Part shown: positions 35,542 through 45,097 of the stretch, one piece after another | How the letters are laid out: each line of letters starts with the position of its first letter | How positions within the stretch are numbered: position 1 is the stretch's first letter | Assembly: GCA_949948895.1 (NCBI GenBank) | Contig: CATLHE010000008.1 | Location: 1-64,000, forward strand | Length of the DNA stretch: 64,000 nucleotides | Origin: an uncultured Christensenella sp. | GTDB lineage: Bacteria > Bacillota > Clostridia > Christensenellales > Pumilibacteraceae | Direction: 5' to 3' | Notes under the pieces: generated by a model | Told to the model about the DNA's origin: nothing | Seen by the model: only the letters and a program-made list of their open reading frames with translations | Database searches by the model: none | Position numbers and translations under genes: made by a program

Positions 35542-35910
35542 ATGATACAACCTCAATCGTATCTTAAAGTCGCCGACAACACCGGCGCGAAAGAGATAAT
35601 GTGCATACAGGTCATGGGCGGCTCGCTTAGAAAAAGCGGCAATATCGGCGACATCATCACGGCGTCGGTCAAGTCTGCTCAGCCCGGCGGCACTGTGAAA
35701 AAAGGCGACGTTGTCAAAGCGGTCATCGTGCGCACGCATCAGGGCGTCAACCGTCCGGACGGATCGCATATTCGTTTCGACGACAATGCCGCAGTCATTA
35801 TAGACAACCAGAAACAGCCGCGCGGAACGCGTATCTTCGGACCGATCGCGCGCGAGCTTCGCGACCGCGACTTCACAAAGATAATATCTTTGGCACCCGA
35901 AGTGCTCTAA
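35542..35910 (+). CDS. rplN: 50S ribosomal protein L14
   Basis: 122 residues, the standard length. L14 forms a bridge to the 30S subunit. [32 protein letters not shown] and [18 protein letters not shown] match the family. It has its own AAGGAG site, and heads the part of the operon that corresponds to the spc operon. Confidence 0.98.
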   Translation: MIQPQSYLKVADNTGAKEIMCIQVMGGSLRKSGNIGDIITASVKSAQPGGTVKKGDVVKAVIVRTHQGVNRPDGSHIRFDDNAAVIIDNQKQPRGTRIFGPIARELRDRDFTKIISLAPEVL

Positions 35911-35922
35911 GGAGGATCGAGA

Positions 35923-36522
35923 ATGAATCTCAACGTCAGAAAGGGCGACAACGTAAAAGTTTTGGCCGGTAAGGATAAGGGCAAGACGGGCAAAGTGCTC
36001 GCTACCGATCCCAAGTCCAACAGAGTGCTGGTCGAGGGTGTCAATATTGCGACGCATCACATCAAGACGCGTTCGGCTAGCGAGCCGTCCAGCATCAAAA
36101 AGGTGGAAGCGCCCATCCATGTGAGCAACGTTCAGGTCATCTGCCCGTCGTGCGGCAAGAATACCCGCGTCCGTCATCAGGAGATCGACGGCAAGAACGC
36201 GCGCATTTGCATCAAGTGCGGCGCAAGTCTCGACGCGGCGTTAAAAGCCGAAAAGACCAAGAAAAAGGCAGACAAAGCCGACAAAAAGGTCAAGAAGCAG
36301 AAGACGGCTGCGGAGACCCCCGCGACCGAAGAAGTCAAAGCTTCCGAGACCGAGGCTGCTCCGACCGAAGAACCCGTAAAGAAGACGGCTGCGAAAAAGC
36401 CCGCCGCTAAGAAAGCGACGGCGGACGGCGAAAAAGCGCCCGCAGCAAAGAAAACCACGGCAAAAAAGCCCGCCGCGAGCAAGGACAGCGAGCCCGCCGC
36501 GAGCAAAAGCGATAAGGAGTAA
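35923..36522 (+). CDS. rplX: 50S ribosomal protein L24 with histone-H1-like tail
   Basis: 199 residues, nearly twice the usual 100-105. Residues 1-103 are normal L24: a KOW motif (VRKGDNVKVLAGKDKGKTGKV) and the Cys pairs CPSCGK and CIKCGA. The remaining 95 residues are low-complexity, almost only Lys, Ala, Thr, Glu and Pro, with repeated AAKKPAAKK-type blocks like the C-termini of bacterial H1-like proteins. The tail is encoded without a frameshift and the gene ends 5 bp before rplE. The core should work in 50S assembly; the tail may bind RNA or be disordered. Confidence 0.95.
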   Translation: MNLNVRKGDNVKVLAGKDKGKTGKVLATDPKSNRVLVEGVNIATHHIKTRSASEPSSIKKVEAPIHVSNVQVICPSCGKNTRVRHQEIDGKNARICIKCGASLDAALKAEKTKKKADKADKKVKKQKTAAETPATEEVKASETEAAPTEEPVKKTAAKKPAAKKATADGEKAPAAKKTTAKKPAASKDSEPAASKSDKE

Positions 36523-36527
36523 CGGCA

Positions 36528-37136
36528 ATGGCAGAAAAAGCTAAAAAAGCGGAAACGCAAGCCGCAAGCGGCGCCGTAAAATCGACCAATCCCGACAGAT
36601 ACCGCCTTCGCAAGCGTTATCAGACCGAGATCGTGCCGCAGCTCATGAAAGAGCATGGCTATAAAAACGTAAACGAAGCGCCCAGACTCGTCAAGGTCGT
36701 GTTGAACATGCGCCTCGGCGATATCAAGGATAATTCCAAGAGCATACAGCTCGCTCAAGCCGAGCTCGAAGCCATCGCCGGACAAAAGAGCGTTCTCGTA
36801 AAAGCGAAAAAGTCTGTAAGTAACTTCAAGCTCCGCGAAGGACAGTCCATAGCGATCAAGGTCACGCTCCGCGGCGAAATGGCTTACGAGTTTATCGACA
36901 GGCTCGTATCGGTGGCGTTGCCGCGTGTCCGCGACTTCCGCGGTATCTCCGGAAAATCGTTCGACGGCAGAGGCAATTACGCGCTCGGCATCAAGGATCA
37001 GACGATGTTCCCCGAAATTTCGTACGAGCTTATAGAAAAGATCCGCGGTTTCGACGTAGACGTCGTTACCACAGCCAAAACCGACGAGGAAGCCAAATCG
37101 CTTCTTACCAAGCTCGGTATGCCGTTTAAGAATTAA
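36528..37136 (+). CDS. rplE: 50S ribosomal protein L5 with N-terminal extension
   Basis: 202 residues against about 179 in most bacteria. The first 22 residues (Lys/Ala-rich, MAEKAKKAETQAASG) are extra; the body starts at DRYRLRKRYQTEIVPQLM. L5 binds 5S rRNA and contacts P-site tRNA. LRGEMAYEFIDRLVSVALPR and GNYALGIKDQTMFPEI are typical. AAGGAG at the end of rplX sets the upstream start. Confidence 0.97.
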   Translation: MAEKAKKAETQAASGAVKSTNPDRYRLRKRYQTEIVPQLMKEHGYKNVNEAPRLVKVVLNMRLGDIKDNSKSIQLAQAELEAIAGQKSVLVKAKKSVSNFKLREGQSIAIKVTLRGEMAYEFIDRLVSVALPRVRDFRGISGKSFDGRGNYALGIKDQTMFPEISYELIEKIRGFDVDVVTTAKTDEEAKSLLTKLGMPFKN

Positions 37137-37202
37137 GGAGCTTGAAAGCGCAGGCGTGTATACGCTACGAAGCGTTTTCGATACGAACAAGGAGTCAAAA
37201 TT

Positions 37203-37388
37203 ATGGCTAAGAAAGCGATGATAAACAAACAGCAAAGGGTACCCAAATACAAGACCCGCGCATATACGCGGTGCAGTATTTGCGGTCGTCCGCATTCTGT
37301 GCTCAAAAAGTACGGCATATGCAGAATTTGCTTCCGCGAACTTGCGTACAAGGGAGAGATCCCCGGCGTTAAGAAATCGAGCTGGTAA
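37203..37388 (+). CDS. rpsN: 30S ribosomal protein S14 type Z (zinc-binding)
   Basis: 61 residues, the short zinc form with CSICG and CRICF Cys pairs, which is usual in Gram-positive bacteria and does not need a zinc-free substitute when zinc is sufficient. The C-terminus [11 protein letters not shown] is diagnostic. AAGGAG precedes ATG 37203; the 66-bp gap before it has no feature I can name. Confidence 0.98.
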   Translation: MAKKAMINKQQRVPKYKTRAYTRCSICGRPHSVLKKYGICRICFRELAYKGEIPGVKKSSW

Positions 37389-37403
37389 GGAGGTATAAGA
37401 GTC

Positions 37404-37802
37404 ATGGTTACAACCGATCCTATTGCGGACCTTCTCACGCGCATCAGAAACGCTATCACGGCGCGCCACGAAACCGTTTCCATTCCCGTTTCCAAGATGA
37501 AAAAATCCATTGTTGACATTCTGTACAACGAGGGATTCATTCAATCGTACGACGTGGTGGAAGAAGACGGGCACAACAACATCAAGGTTGTGCTCAAGTA
37601 CGACGGCAAGAGCCGCAGCGCCATCACCAATCTCAAACGCATAAGCAAGCCCGGTCTCCGCGTCTACTGCGGTTGCGAAGATCTGCCCCGCGTACTCGGC
37701 GGCTACGGCATTGCTATCATTTCCACCTCGCGCGGCGTTATTACCGACAAGAAAGCGCGCGAACTCAAAGTGGGCGGCGAAGTGCTCGCCTACGTGTGGT
37801 AG
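37404..37802 (+). CDS. rpsH: 30S ribosomal protein S8
   Basis: 132 residues, normal length. S8 binds helix 21 of 16S rRNA and, in E. coli, represses the spc operon. [20 protein letters not shown] at the start and [19 protein letters not shown] near the end are family signatures. AAGGAGG precedes ATG 37404. Confidence 0.98.
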   Translation: MVTTDPIADLLTRIRNAITARHETVSIPVSKMKKSIVDILYNEGFIQSYDVVEEDGHNNIKVVLKYDGKSRSAITNLKRISKPGLRVYCGCEDLPRVLGGYGIAIISTSRGVITDKKARELKVGGEVLAYVW

Positions 37803-37812
37803 GAGGCGTACA

Positions 37813-38358
37813 ATGTCACGTATAGGCAGAAAGCATATAGATATTCCCGCGGGCGTCACCGTAAGCTACGAAAACGGAGTAGTTGCCGTTAAGGGCAAGC
37901 TCGGCGAACTCAGCCGCGAGATCAAGTGCAAAGACATAGACGTCAAGATCGACGGAAGCGTTATCAATGTAGAGCGCGCTAACGACGACAAGCAGACCCG
38001 TGCGTACCACGGTCTTTACCGTCAGCTCATAGCGGACATGGTAGCGGGCGTTCAAAACCCGTTCACCAAAACGCTTATCGTATCGGGCGTCGGTTACAAG
38101 TGCGCGGTCACGGGCAACAAGCTCGTCATGAACATCGGGTACAGCAAGCCCGTCGAGTATACCGTTCCCGACGGTATCACCGTTGCTTGCCCCGATCCGC
38201 TCACCATTACGGTCAGCGGTATCAACAAAGAATTCGTCGGCGAAGTCGCGGCGCAGATTAAGTCCAAGCGTCCCGTCGAGCCGTACCACGGTTACGGGCT
38301 GCACTACAGCACCGAAGTAGTCCTCAGAAAAGAGGCTAAGACCGCCGGTAAGAAATAG
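37813..38358 (+). CDS. rplF: 50S ribosomal protein L6
   Basis: 181 residues. The start at 37813 ([15 protein letters not shown]) has AGGAGG nine bases upstream; an upstream in-frame start would run into rpsH. L6 binds the sarcin-ricin region of 23S r[25 protein letters not shown] and the final [13 protein letters not shown] are typical. Confidence 0.97.
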   Translation: MSRIGRKHIDIPAGVTVSYENGVVAVKGKLGELSREIKCKDIDVKIDGSVINVERANDDKQTRAYHGLYRQLIADMVAGVQNPFTKTLIVSGVGYKCAVTGNKLVMNIGYSKPVEYTVPDGITVACPDPLTITVSGINKEFVGEVAAQIKSKRPVEPYHGYGLHYSTEVVLRKEAKTAGKK

Positions 38359-38369
38359 GAGAGAACGGT

Positions 38370-38732
38370 ATGATTAAGAAAATCGATAAAAATAAGATCC
38401 GCATGAAACGCCACGAGCGTTTGCGTTTCAACCTGAAAGGCACAGCGGCGCGTCCGCGTCTTTCGGTCTACCGCTCGACCAATAATATGTACGTCCAGCT
38501 GATCGACGACGAAAAGGGCGTAACGCTCGTTTCCGCCGGTACGAAAGCAAAGGGCGCGGACGTTAAGGGCATGACCAAAACGCAAGCCGCCGAACTCGTC
38601 GGCAAGTCCGTTGCGGAAAAAGCCAAGAAAGCGGGTATAACCGAAGTGGTCTTCGACCGCGGCGGATACCTGTACACGGGCAGGGTCAAAGCTCTTGCCG
38701 ACGCGGCTCGCGCTGCGGGGCTCAAATTTTAG
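38370..38732 (+). CDS. rplR: 50S ribosomal protein L18
   Basis: 120 residues. With L5 it binds 5S rRNA in the central protuberance. [21 protein letters not shown] and [21 protein letters not shown] are family motifs. GGAG lies upstream of ATG 38370; the gap to rplF is 11 bp. Confidence 0.97.
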   Translation: MIKKIDKNKIRMKRHERLRFNLKGTAARPRLSVYRSTNNMYVQLIDDEKGVTLVSAGTKAKGADVKGMTKTQAAELVGKSVAEKAKKAGITEVVFDRGGYLYTGRVKALADAARAAGLKF

Positions 38733-38741
38733 GGGTGAATC

Positions 38742-39266
38742 ATGGCACGCGAAGATTTCAAAAAGAAAAGAGATAAAGACGTCGTTGACGACGGCATCAA
38801 GACCAAGCTTGTTCAGACGCGCAGGGTCAGCAAGGTCGTTAAGGGCGGTCGCAACAGCAGCTTTGCCGCGCTTGTAGTAGCGGGCGACGGCAAGGGCAGA
38901 GTCGGTATCGGCACTGGCAAAGCGACCGAAGTTCCCGAAGCGATAAAGAAAGCCGAGCAGGCGGCGCGTCGCAATATGCAAAAGATAGCGCTCAACGGCA
39001 CGGCTATCCCGCACGAGACGATCGGCAAGTTCTCTTGCAGCAAAGTTCTTTTGCGTCCCGCTCCCGAAGGCCGAGGCGTTATCGCCGGCGGCAGCGTTCG
39101 CGCGGTGCTTGAGCTTTGCGGCATAAACAACATCACGACTAAGTGCTACGGTTCGAGAAACCCCATCAACGTCGTAAAAGCGACGATGAACGCGCTCACG
39201 GGCCTTCGCACGCTCGACGAGGTCGCCGCGCTCCGCGGAAAGAACGTCGACGAGATATTGGGTTAG
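38742..39266 (+). CDS. rpsE: 30S ribosomal protein S5
   Basis: 174 residues. S5 is at the mRNA entry site and affects decoding accuracy. [43 protein letters not shown] and the late [17 protein letters not shown] region are typical. GGGG precedes ATG 38742, a weaker site than its neighbours have. Confidence 0.97.
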   Translation: MAREDFKKKRDKDVVDDGIKTKLVQTRRVSKVVKGGRNSSFAALVVAGDGKGRVGIGTGKATEVPEAIKKAEQAARRNMQKIALNGTAIPHETIGKFSCSKVLLRPAPEGRGVIAGGSVRAVLELCGINNITTKCYGSRNPINVVKATMNALTGLRTLDEVAALRGKNVDEILG

Positions 39267-39276
39267 AGGTGCGCTC

Positions 39277-39480
39277 ATGGCAAAAAAGGCAGAACAAAAA
39301 ACCAATAAGCTCGAAGTGACGCTCGTAAAGAGCACTGCGGGCAGGCTTGAAAAGCAGCAGCGTACCGTAGAAGCGCTCGGGCTTCACAAGATAAACCAAA
39401 CCGTTACGGTAGACGACACGCCCGCCATGCGCGGCATGATCAGAGTGGTGTGTCACCTCGTTTCGGTCAAGGAAGCTTAA
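39277..39480 (+). CDS. rpmD: 50S ribosomal protein L30
   Basis: 67 residues. L30 contacts 5S rRNA regions; the protein has a short charged N-terminus before [19 protein letters not shown] and [10 protein letters not shown]. It is followed by a 154-bp gap to rplO that contains the string TTGCCGTCTC, also found at the start of the rpsQ/rplN insertion, but no gene. Confidence 0.95.
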   Translation: MAKKAEQKTNKLEVTLVKSTAGRLEKQQRTVEALGLHKINQTVTVDDTPAMRGMIRVVCHLVSVKEA

Positions 39481-39634
39481 AAGCGCATTCATCGCGTGGT
39501 GCGGGCTACGTGCGATTCGACGGCTTGGTCATGTACGAGATTGTACACTCCGTTGCCGTCTCACCGCCTGTCGCCCACCTGACGTGCGACTGCACTTTTA
39601 AGAACGTTATATGACAAGGAGGTCATAGCTTACA

Positions 39635-40078
39635 ATGAAAATGCACGCAATGATGCCCGCAGACGGCGCGCGCACCAAAGCCAAGCGCTTGGGTCGCGGT
39701 ATCGGTTCGGGGCTCGGCAAGACGAGCGGCAAGGGACATAAAGGTCAATGGGCGAGAAGCGGCGGCGGCGTTCGTCCCGGCTTCGAGGGCGGTCAGATCA
39801 CGCTTATGCGCAGACTTCCCAAGCGCGGCTTTAACAACAAGTTCCAAAAAGCGTTCACGGTCGTCAACGTAGACAAACTCAACGAGTTTGACGACGGCAC
39901 GGTCGTAGACCTCAAACTCCTCGTCGAGACGGGCATCGTCAAAAAGGTCGAGGAGTACGGACTTAAAGTTCTCGGCGACGGCGAGATTACCAAAAAGCTC
40001 ACCGTCAAAGCGGCTAAGTTCACCGCATCCGCTAAGGAAAAAATAGAAAAGGCGGGCGGAAAGGCAGAGGTTATATAA
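39635..40078 (+). CDS. rplO: 50S ribosomal protein L15
   Basis: 147 residues. The glycine- and arginine-rich N-terminus ([20 protein letters not shown], then [11 protein letters not shown]) threads into 23S rRNA as usual. It ends directly against secY with no gap, so the two are translationally linked. AAGGAGGT lies ten bases before ATG 39635. Confidence 0.97.
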   Translation: MKMHAMMPADGARTKAKRLGRGIGSGLGKTSGKGHKGQWARSGGGVRPGFEGGQITLMRRLPKRGFNNKFQKAFTVVNVDKLNEFDDGTVVDLKLLVETGIVKKVEEYGLKVLGDGEITKKLTVKAAKFTASAKEKIEKAGGKAEVI

Positions 40079-41380
40079 ATGTTTGAAACGCTGAAAAACG
40101 CTTTCAAAAATAAAGACGTACGCAAAAAGATACTCATCACGCTCGCGTTGCTCTTTATATATCGGCTCGGCTGCTGGATACCCATTCCGGGTATCGACGC
40201 GGCGGCGTATTCGAGCCAGATATCGGGCGACTCGCTGTTGGGACTTTTGAGCGGCATAACGGGCAGCGCTCTTTCTAACGGTGCGCTGTTTGCCATAGGT
40301 ATAACTCCGTATATCAACGCGTCGATCATACTGCAGTTATTGACGGTCGCTATACCCAAGCTCCAAGAATACCAAAAGCAGGGCGACGACGGAAAGCGCA
40401 AGATCACTCAGATCACTCGGTATATTACCGTTATCCTCGCGCTTGCGCAGTCGATAGGCGTTACGGTATCGTACGCGAACGCGGATGCGTTGTCCACAAC
40501 GGTTTTCGGACCGATGTCTCAACCTTGGCTCATAGGCATGTTCGTATGCGTGCTCATGATAGCCGGCTCGATGTTCACCATGTGGTTGGGCGAGCGAATC
40601 ACCGATTACGGTATCGGAAACGGCATAAGCCTTTTGATATTCGTCGGTATCATCGCTTCGGCGGGACTTGCCATCATCGCTAAGTTCCAGGAAGCGTTCG
40701 GCGGCGACAATATGGCTATTTGGGAGCTCTTGGGCTTTGCGATCATGGTCGTTGCCGTATTCCTTCTTATCGTGTTTGTCGATCTTGCGGAGCGCAGAGT
40801 TCCCGTGCAGTACGCCAAACAGATAAAAGGCAGAAAGCAGTACGGCGGACAGAGCACGTTCATTCCCGTCAAGGTCAATGCGAGCGGCGTTCTTCCCATC
40901 ATCTTTGCGACGGCGCTCATAACGTTCCCGCAAATGATAGCGCAGTTGTTTGCGCCTACCAGCAGTTTCTATGCTTGGTGGATGAAATGGCTTGGCGCGG
41001 GCACGCCGATATACGCGGTGCTCGTAGCGCTCTTGATTCTGTTCTTCTCGTACTTCTACGCACAGATAGAATTCAACCCCGAGGATATTTCGAGGAACAT
41101 TCAGCAGTACGGCGGGTTCATAAACGGCATACGCCCGGGCAAACCGACTACCGAATACCTCTCGCGCATAAGCAAGCGTCTCACGCTTTTCGGCGCGATC
41201 TTCCTCGCGTTTATCGCACTTGTCCCGTCCGTCGTGTTTGCGGCGGTGCTCAAAGACGCGACTCTCGTCAATGCGTTCTCGGCAACGGGTATGTTGATCG
41301 TAGTTTCGGTCGCGCTCGAGTTTGATAAGCAGTTGCAGAGTCAGTTGATGATGAAGCAGTATAAGGGCTTTTTAAAATAG
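40079..41380 (+). CDS. secY: Preprotein translocase subunit SecY
   Basis: 433 residues with the ten membrane helices of the Sec channel through which secreted and membrane proteins pass. Seen: RKKILITLALLFIYRLGCWIP at TM1, the GISLLIFVGI region, the cytosolic RRVPVQYAKQ loop, and the plug/TM2 region with ALFAIGITPYINASIILQLL. Position between rplO and adk is the classical one. The enzymes secreted through it in this window include the pullulanase at 54672. Confidence 0.98.
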   Translation: MFETLKNAFKNKDVRKKILITLALLFIYRLGCWIPIPGIDAAAYSSQISGDSLLGLLSGITGSALSNGALFAIGITPYINASIILQLLTVAIPKLQEYQKQGDDGKRKITQITRYITVILALAQSIGVTVSYANADALSTTVFGPMSQPWLIGMFVCVLMIAGSMFTMWLGERITDYGIGNGISLLIFVGIIASAGLAIIAKFQEAFGGDNMAIWELLGFAIMVVAVFLLIVFVDLAERRVPVQYAKQIKGRKQYGGQSTFIPVKVNASGVLPIIFATALITFPQMIAQLFAPTSSFYAWWMKWLGAGTPIYAVLVALLILFFSYFYAQIEFNPEDISRNIQQYGGFINGIRPGKPTTEYLSRISKRLTLFGAIFLAFIALVPSVVFAAVLKDATLVNAFSATGMLIVVSVALEFDKQLQSQLMMKQYKGFLK

Positions 41381-41438
41381 TCTTGACGGGTGATAAGCGT
41401 TGCTCGGTCAACAACACACTTAAAAGGAGAATTACCGC

Positions 41439-42056
41439 ATGAACATTATCATAATGGGCGCGCCCGGCTCGGGCAAGGGCACGCAAGCGGTCATGATCTG
41501 CAAAGCGCACAAGATACCGCACATATCGACGGGCGACCTACTCCGCAAGAACATAGCGGACGGCACGGAGCTCGGCAAGCAGGCTAAAACGTATATGGAC
41601 GCGGGCAAGCTTGTTCCCGACGAGCTCGTAGTGGCGCTTATAGAGGACAGGCTCAAAGCCGACGATTGCAAAAACGGATTCTTGCTCGACGGGTTCCCGC
41701 GCAACAAAGCGCAGGCGGACGTGCTCGGCAAGATAGTCAAGACGGACGTCGCGCTGTACCTTGACACCGACCTTAATAAGATAGCCGCGCGCATGGCTAG
41801 CCGCAGGGTATGCCCCAAGTGCGGATACAGCACGAGCGCGGAGCTTGCCAAGGACGGCAAGTGCAAAGAGTGCGGCGAAACGCTCATCATTCGCGACGAC
41901 GACAAGCTCGAAGTGGTGGAAAACCGGCTCAAGGTTTATGCGGAGCAGTCCGCGCCGCTCATCGAATACTACAAAGCGAAGGGCGTGCTCGTTACCGTAA
42001 ACGGTAATCAAACGATAGACGATGTGTATGCGGATATCGAGGCGGCGCTCAAATGA
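41439..42056 (+). CDS. adk: Adenylate kinase with zinc-type lid
   Basis: 205 residues. It converts AMP and ATP to two ADP. The P-loop GAPGSGKGTQ is at residues 7-16; HISTGDLLR and GFLLDGFPR bind AMP. The lid carries two Cys pairs, CPKCG and CKECG, the zinc-binding form found in Gram-positive bacteria. It is about ten residues shorter than typical zinc-type enzymes. The stop overlaps the map start (ATGA). Confidence 0.98.
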   Translation: MNIIIMGAPGSGKGTQAVMICKAHKIPHISTGDLLRKNIADGTELGKQAKTYMDAGKLVPDELVVALIEDRLKADDCKNGFLLDGFPRNKAQADVLGKIVKTDVALYLDTDLNKIAARMASRRVCPKCGYSTSAELAKDGKCKECGETLIIRDDDKLEVVENRLKVYAEQSAPLIEYYKAKGVLVTVNGNQTIDDVYADIEAALK

Positions 42057-42793
42057 TAGTCAAGACCGAAGCTGATCGCGCGGGCATGCGCGCGGCGGGC
42101 AAGGTTGTCAAAGCCGCGCTCGACGCGGCGGAAAAGGTAGTGCGCGAGGGCGTGACTACACTTGAAATAGACGCTGTAGTGGAGCAAACGATACGCGGTC
42201 TGGGCGCGATACCCTCGACCAAAGGTTTCGAAGGCTATCCCAATGCGTCTTGCATATCGGTCAACGACGTAGTCGTCCACGGAATACCGTCCTTGCAGGT
42301 GGTAAAGAGCGGCGACATCGTATCGGTGGACGTAACGGCACTTTTAAACGGATATCAGAGCGATGCGGCGCGGACGTTTTTGGTCGGCAACGTATCGGAG
42401 GCGGACAGAAAGCTCGTGACCGCGGCGCAAGCGGCGTTTTTTGCGGGGCTTGAGTACGCCAAGAGCGGCAACCGTATCGGCGACGTGTCTAGCGCGATCC
42501 AGCTGTACTCGGAGCTCAACGGCTACGGCGTAGTCAGAGCGCTCACGGGGCACGGGATCGGACGCAAAATGCACGAGCCGCCGGAAGTTCCCAATTACGG
42601 CAGAAAGCACAGCGGACCGCCGCTCAAGAACGGGCTGTGTCTCGCCATAGAGCCGATGATAACGGCGGGCGATTGGCGGGTGAAGATAGACCGCGACGGT
42701 TGGACGGTGCGTACTTACGACGGAAGTCGCGCGGCGCATTACGAGAACACGGTGATCATCACCGACGGCGAACCCGAGATCCTTACGCTGTGA
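42053..42793 (+). CDS. map: Type I methionine aminopeptidase
   Basis: 246 residues. It removes the initiator methionine from new proteins. The five metal ligands are visible: Asp in VDVTALLNGY and in SDAARTF, His in TGHGIG, Glu in AIEPMI and Glu in YENTVIIT. It starts four bases inside adk, so its translation is coupled. There is no N-terminal extension. Confidence 0.97.
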   Translation: MIVKTEADRAGMRAAGKVVKAALDAAEKVVREGVTTLEIDAVVEQTIRGLGAIPSTKGFEGYPNASCISVNDVVVHGIPSLQVVKSGDIVSVDVTALLNGYQSDAARTFLVGNVSEADRKLVTAAQAAFFAGLEYAKSGNRIGDVSSAIQLYSELNGYGVVRALTGHGIGRKMHEPPEVPNYGRKHSGPPLKNGLCLAIEPMITAGDWRVKIDRDGWTVRTYDGSRAAHYENTVIITDGEPEILTL

Positions 42794-42800
42794 GGGAACA

Positions 42801-43055
42801 ATGGAAATCGGCGACATCGTTATAAGCCTCGCGGGGCACGACGAGGGCAAGGCGTTCGTGGTAACGTCGGTCGTGAGCGATAAGTTCGTTTTGATTGCGG
42901 ACGGAAAATCGCGGACGGCGGAGCGACCCAAGCTCAAACGCAAACGGCATTTACGGGTAGCGGGCAAGAGCAACTTATCCGACCCGACAAACGCGGCGCT
43001 CAGAAAGCGCATAAAACAATTCTTTTCGGACAGGAGGGTGTATGCCGAGGAGTGA
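42801..43055 (+). CDS. KOW-domain RNA-binding protein
   Basis: 84 residues. The N-terminus is a KOW-type motif ([19 protein letters not shown]), followed by basic stretches ([10 protein letters not shown]). Small KOW proteins of this kind sit between map and infA in many Clostridia and resemble archaeal/eukaryal L14e; their exact function is not established. It overlaps infA by 14 bp. Confidence 0.88.
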   Translation: MEIGDIVISLAGHDEGKAFVVTSVVSDKFVLIADGKSRTAERPKLKRKRHLRVAGKSNLSDPTNAALRKRIKQFFSDRRVYAEE

Positions 43056-43263
43056 CAATATCGAAACGGAAGGCACCGTCGAAGAGTGTCTGCCGGGCAC
43101 GAAGTTCAAGGTCAAGCTTGACAACGGCGCAACGGTGCTTTGCACGATAGCGGGTAAGATGCGAGTGAACTATATCAAAGTTTTGCTCGGCGACCGCGTC
43201 AAAGTGGCTATCTCGCCGTATGACATAACCAGAGGCATTATTACATTCCGCAGTAAAAACTAG
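43042..43263 (+). CDS. infA: Translation initiation factor IF-1
   Basis: 73 residues with the OB-fold of IF-1, which fills the A site during initiation. [38 protein letters not shown] and [11 protein letters not shown] fit the family. ATG 43042 follows AGGAGG inside the end of the KOW gene. After the stop, 115 bp lead to rpmJ and contain a small ATGCG/CGCAT hairpin. Confidence 0.97.
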   Translation: MPRSDNIETEGTVEECLPGTKFKVKLDNGATVLCTIAGKMRVNYIKVLLGDRVKVAISPYDITRGIITFRSKN

Positions 43264-43377
43264 TTCGACCGTCGGCGCAGCCGAGATCGACGGGCGCGAT
43301 ACGCGCCGAAAGAACAAACCTATAATCGGGCAGAGTCCCGTAATGCGAAAAAACCGCATTCAAAAGGAGTAAAACTC

Positions 43378-43494
43378 ATGAAAGTCAGATCTTCCGTAAA
43401 ACCCATGTGCGACAAGTGCAAAGTCATTCGTCGTCACGGCAAAGTAATGGTCATTTGCAGCAAGAACCCCAGCCACAAGCAACGCCAAGGCTGA
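43378..43494 (+). CDS. rpmJ: 50S ribosomal protein L36
   Basis: 38 residues, full length for this smallest ribosomal protein. It starts [15 protein letters not shown] and has the four zinc ligands C-x2-C...C-x4-H (CDKC and CSKNPSH). AAGGAG precedes ATG 43378. It is the zinc-type paralogue. The following 160 bp to rpsM have no gene that I can support. Confidence 0.97.
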   Translation: MKVRSSVKPMCDKCKVIRRHGKVMVICSKNPSHKQRQG

Positions 43495-43654
43495 GTTTCG
43501 GTTTTGCGTTCGGACTTCGCCATACCGCGGCAAAAGTTACGGCGACGTTCGACGCTGAACACTGGAAAAACTCTCGTCACATACGGAACGCGACATTCCA
43601 CACGGTCCTAAGCGTCGAGCAATAAATTCAAACAACTATCAAGGAGTAAGAAAA

Positions 43655-44032
43655 GTGGCAAGAATTGCAGGTATCGATTTGCCCAAGGAAAAGCGTGTCG
43701 AGATAGGTCTTACCTATATCTACGGCATCGGTCGTCCTACGGCGAACAAAATTCTTAAAGCGACGGGGATCGACCCCGATACTCGCGTCAAGGACTTGAC
43801 GGGCGAGCAGGAAAACGCATTGCGCGCCTATATCGACAAAAACATCAAAGTTGAGGGCGATCTTCACCGCGAAGTCGAGCTTAACATCAAGCGTCTTAAA
43901 GACATCGGTTGCTATCGCGGCGTAAGACACCGCAAAAACCTTCCCGTGCGCGGACAGAACACCAAGCAGAACGCGCGCACTCGCAAGGGTCCCAAACGCA
44001 CCGTTTCGCGCAGCAAGAAGAAGGAGAGATAG
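43655..44032 (+). CDS. rpsM: 30S ribosomal protein S13
   Basis: 125 residues, starting with GTG at 43655 after AAGGAG. S13 contacts P-site tRNA and bridges to the 50S subunit. [20 protein letters not shown], the helix-hairpin-helix [12 protein letters not shown] and the basic tail with [17 protein letters not shown] are typical. Confidence 0.97.
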   Translation: MARIAGIDLPKEKRVEIGLTYIYGIGRPTANKILKATGIDPDTRVKDLTGEQENALRAYIDKNIKVEGDLHREVELNIKRLKDIGCYRGVRHRKNLPVRGQNTKQNARTRKGPKRTVSRSKKKER

Positions 44033-44038
44033 TCTACT

Positions 44039-44428
44039 ATGGCAGTTAAGAAGACCTCTACTAAAAAGAAAGTCACCAAAAATATCGACAAGGGCTGCGT
44101 TCATATCCACGCGTCCTTTAACAACACGATCGTGACGGTCACGGACGAGCAGGGCAATGCGATAGCCGCTTGCTCGGCGGGCGCGCTCAAATTCCGCGGC
44201 TCGCGTAAGTCCACGCCGTACGCGGCGCAGATGGCGGCGGAAGAAGCCGCGCGTCGCGCCATGGACCACGGTCTGCGTTCGGTCAAGGTATTCGTAAAAG
44301 GTCCCGGTCCGGGAAGAGAGTCCGCTATCCGCGCTATGGAAGTAGTCGGCTTGCAGGTAACGGAGATAAGCGACGTGTCGCCTATCCCGCACAACGGCTG
44401 CCGTCCGCCCAAGCGTCGTCGCGTATAG
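44039..44428 (+). CDS. rpsK: 30S ribosomal protein S11
   Basis: 129 residues. S11 lies on the platform near the E site. [21 protein letters not shown] and [20 protein letters not shown] are diagnostic. The gap after rpsM is only 6 bp, with GGAGAG supplying the ribosome binding site. Confidence 0.98.
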   Translation: MAVKKTSTKKKVTKNIDKGCVHIHASFNNTIVTVTDEQGNAIAACSAGALKFRGSRKSTPYAAQMAAEEAARRAMDHGLRSVKVFVKGPGPGRESAIRAMEVVGLQVTEISDVSPIPHNGCRPPKRRRV

Positions 44429-44458
44429 TCGGTGCGAACAGGAGGTTAATACTTTAAT

Positions 44459-45079
44459 ATGGCAAGAAATATTTGTGCAGATTGCAGACAGTGCCGCAGA
44501 GAAGGACAGAAATTGTTCCTCAAAGGCGAGCGTTGTGTATCCAAAAAGTGCGCGATGGAGCGCAGACCCGTTCCGCCCGGACCGCATGCGCAGACCCGTC
44601 GCAAGAACAGCGAATACAATACCCAGCTGCGCGAAAAACAAAAGGTAAAGCGCGCGTACGGCGTGCTCGAAAAGCAGTTCCGTATGTACTACGAGCGCGC
44701 GGAAGCGCAAAAGGGCGTTACCGGCGAGAACATGCTCGCCATGCTCGAAAAGCGTCTCGATAACGTTGTTTACCGCATGGGTATCGGCGCTTCGCGTAAA
44801 ATGGCGCGCCAGATAGTCAATCACGGACACATTCTCGTAAACGGCAAGCGCGTCGACATTCCGTCGTATCAAGTCAAGCTCGGCGACGAGATATCTATAA
44901 GAGACACGAGCCGCGACAATGCGTTGTTCAAAGAACTCCGCGGCGCAAAAATAGTCATGCCCAAGTGGGTCACGTTCGACACCGAAAACTTTAACGGCAA
45001 GATAGTCGACAACCCGAAGCGCGACGATATAGACCTTTCAATCAACGAGCAGCTCATAGTCGAGTTGTACTCTAAGTAA
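44459..45079 (+). CDS. rpsD: 30S ribosomal protein S4, zinc-binding form
   Basis: 206 residues. S4 starts 30S assembly. The N-terminus has the Cys set of zinc-type S4 (CADCRQC, then CVSKKC), and the S4 domain follows (LEKRLDNVVYRMG, RQIVNHGHILVNGKRVDIPS). AGGAGG precedes ATG 44459. The gene is inside the alpha operon, as in E. coli and unlike the separate rpsD of Bacillus subtilis. Confidence 0.97.
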   Translation: MARNICADCRQCRREGQKLFLKGERCVSKKCAMERRPVPPGPHAQTRRKNSEYNTQLREKQKVKRAYGVLEKQFRMYYERAEAQKGVTGENMLAMLEKRLDNVVYRMGIGASRKMARQIVNHGHILVNGKRVDIPSYQVKLGDEISIRDTSRDNALFKELRGAKIVMPKWVTFDTENFNGKIVDNPKRDDIDLSINEQLIVELYSK

Positions 45080-45097
45080 TCAAGGAGTAGCCTAATT

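Noticed and set aside
36177..37859. 560-residue open frame on the minus strand across rplX, rplE, rpsN and rpsH
   Set aside because: It runs antisense through four certain ribosomal genes and shows only reversed low-complexity sequence.
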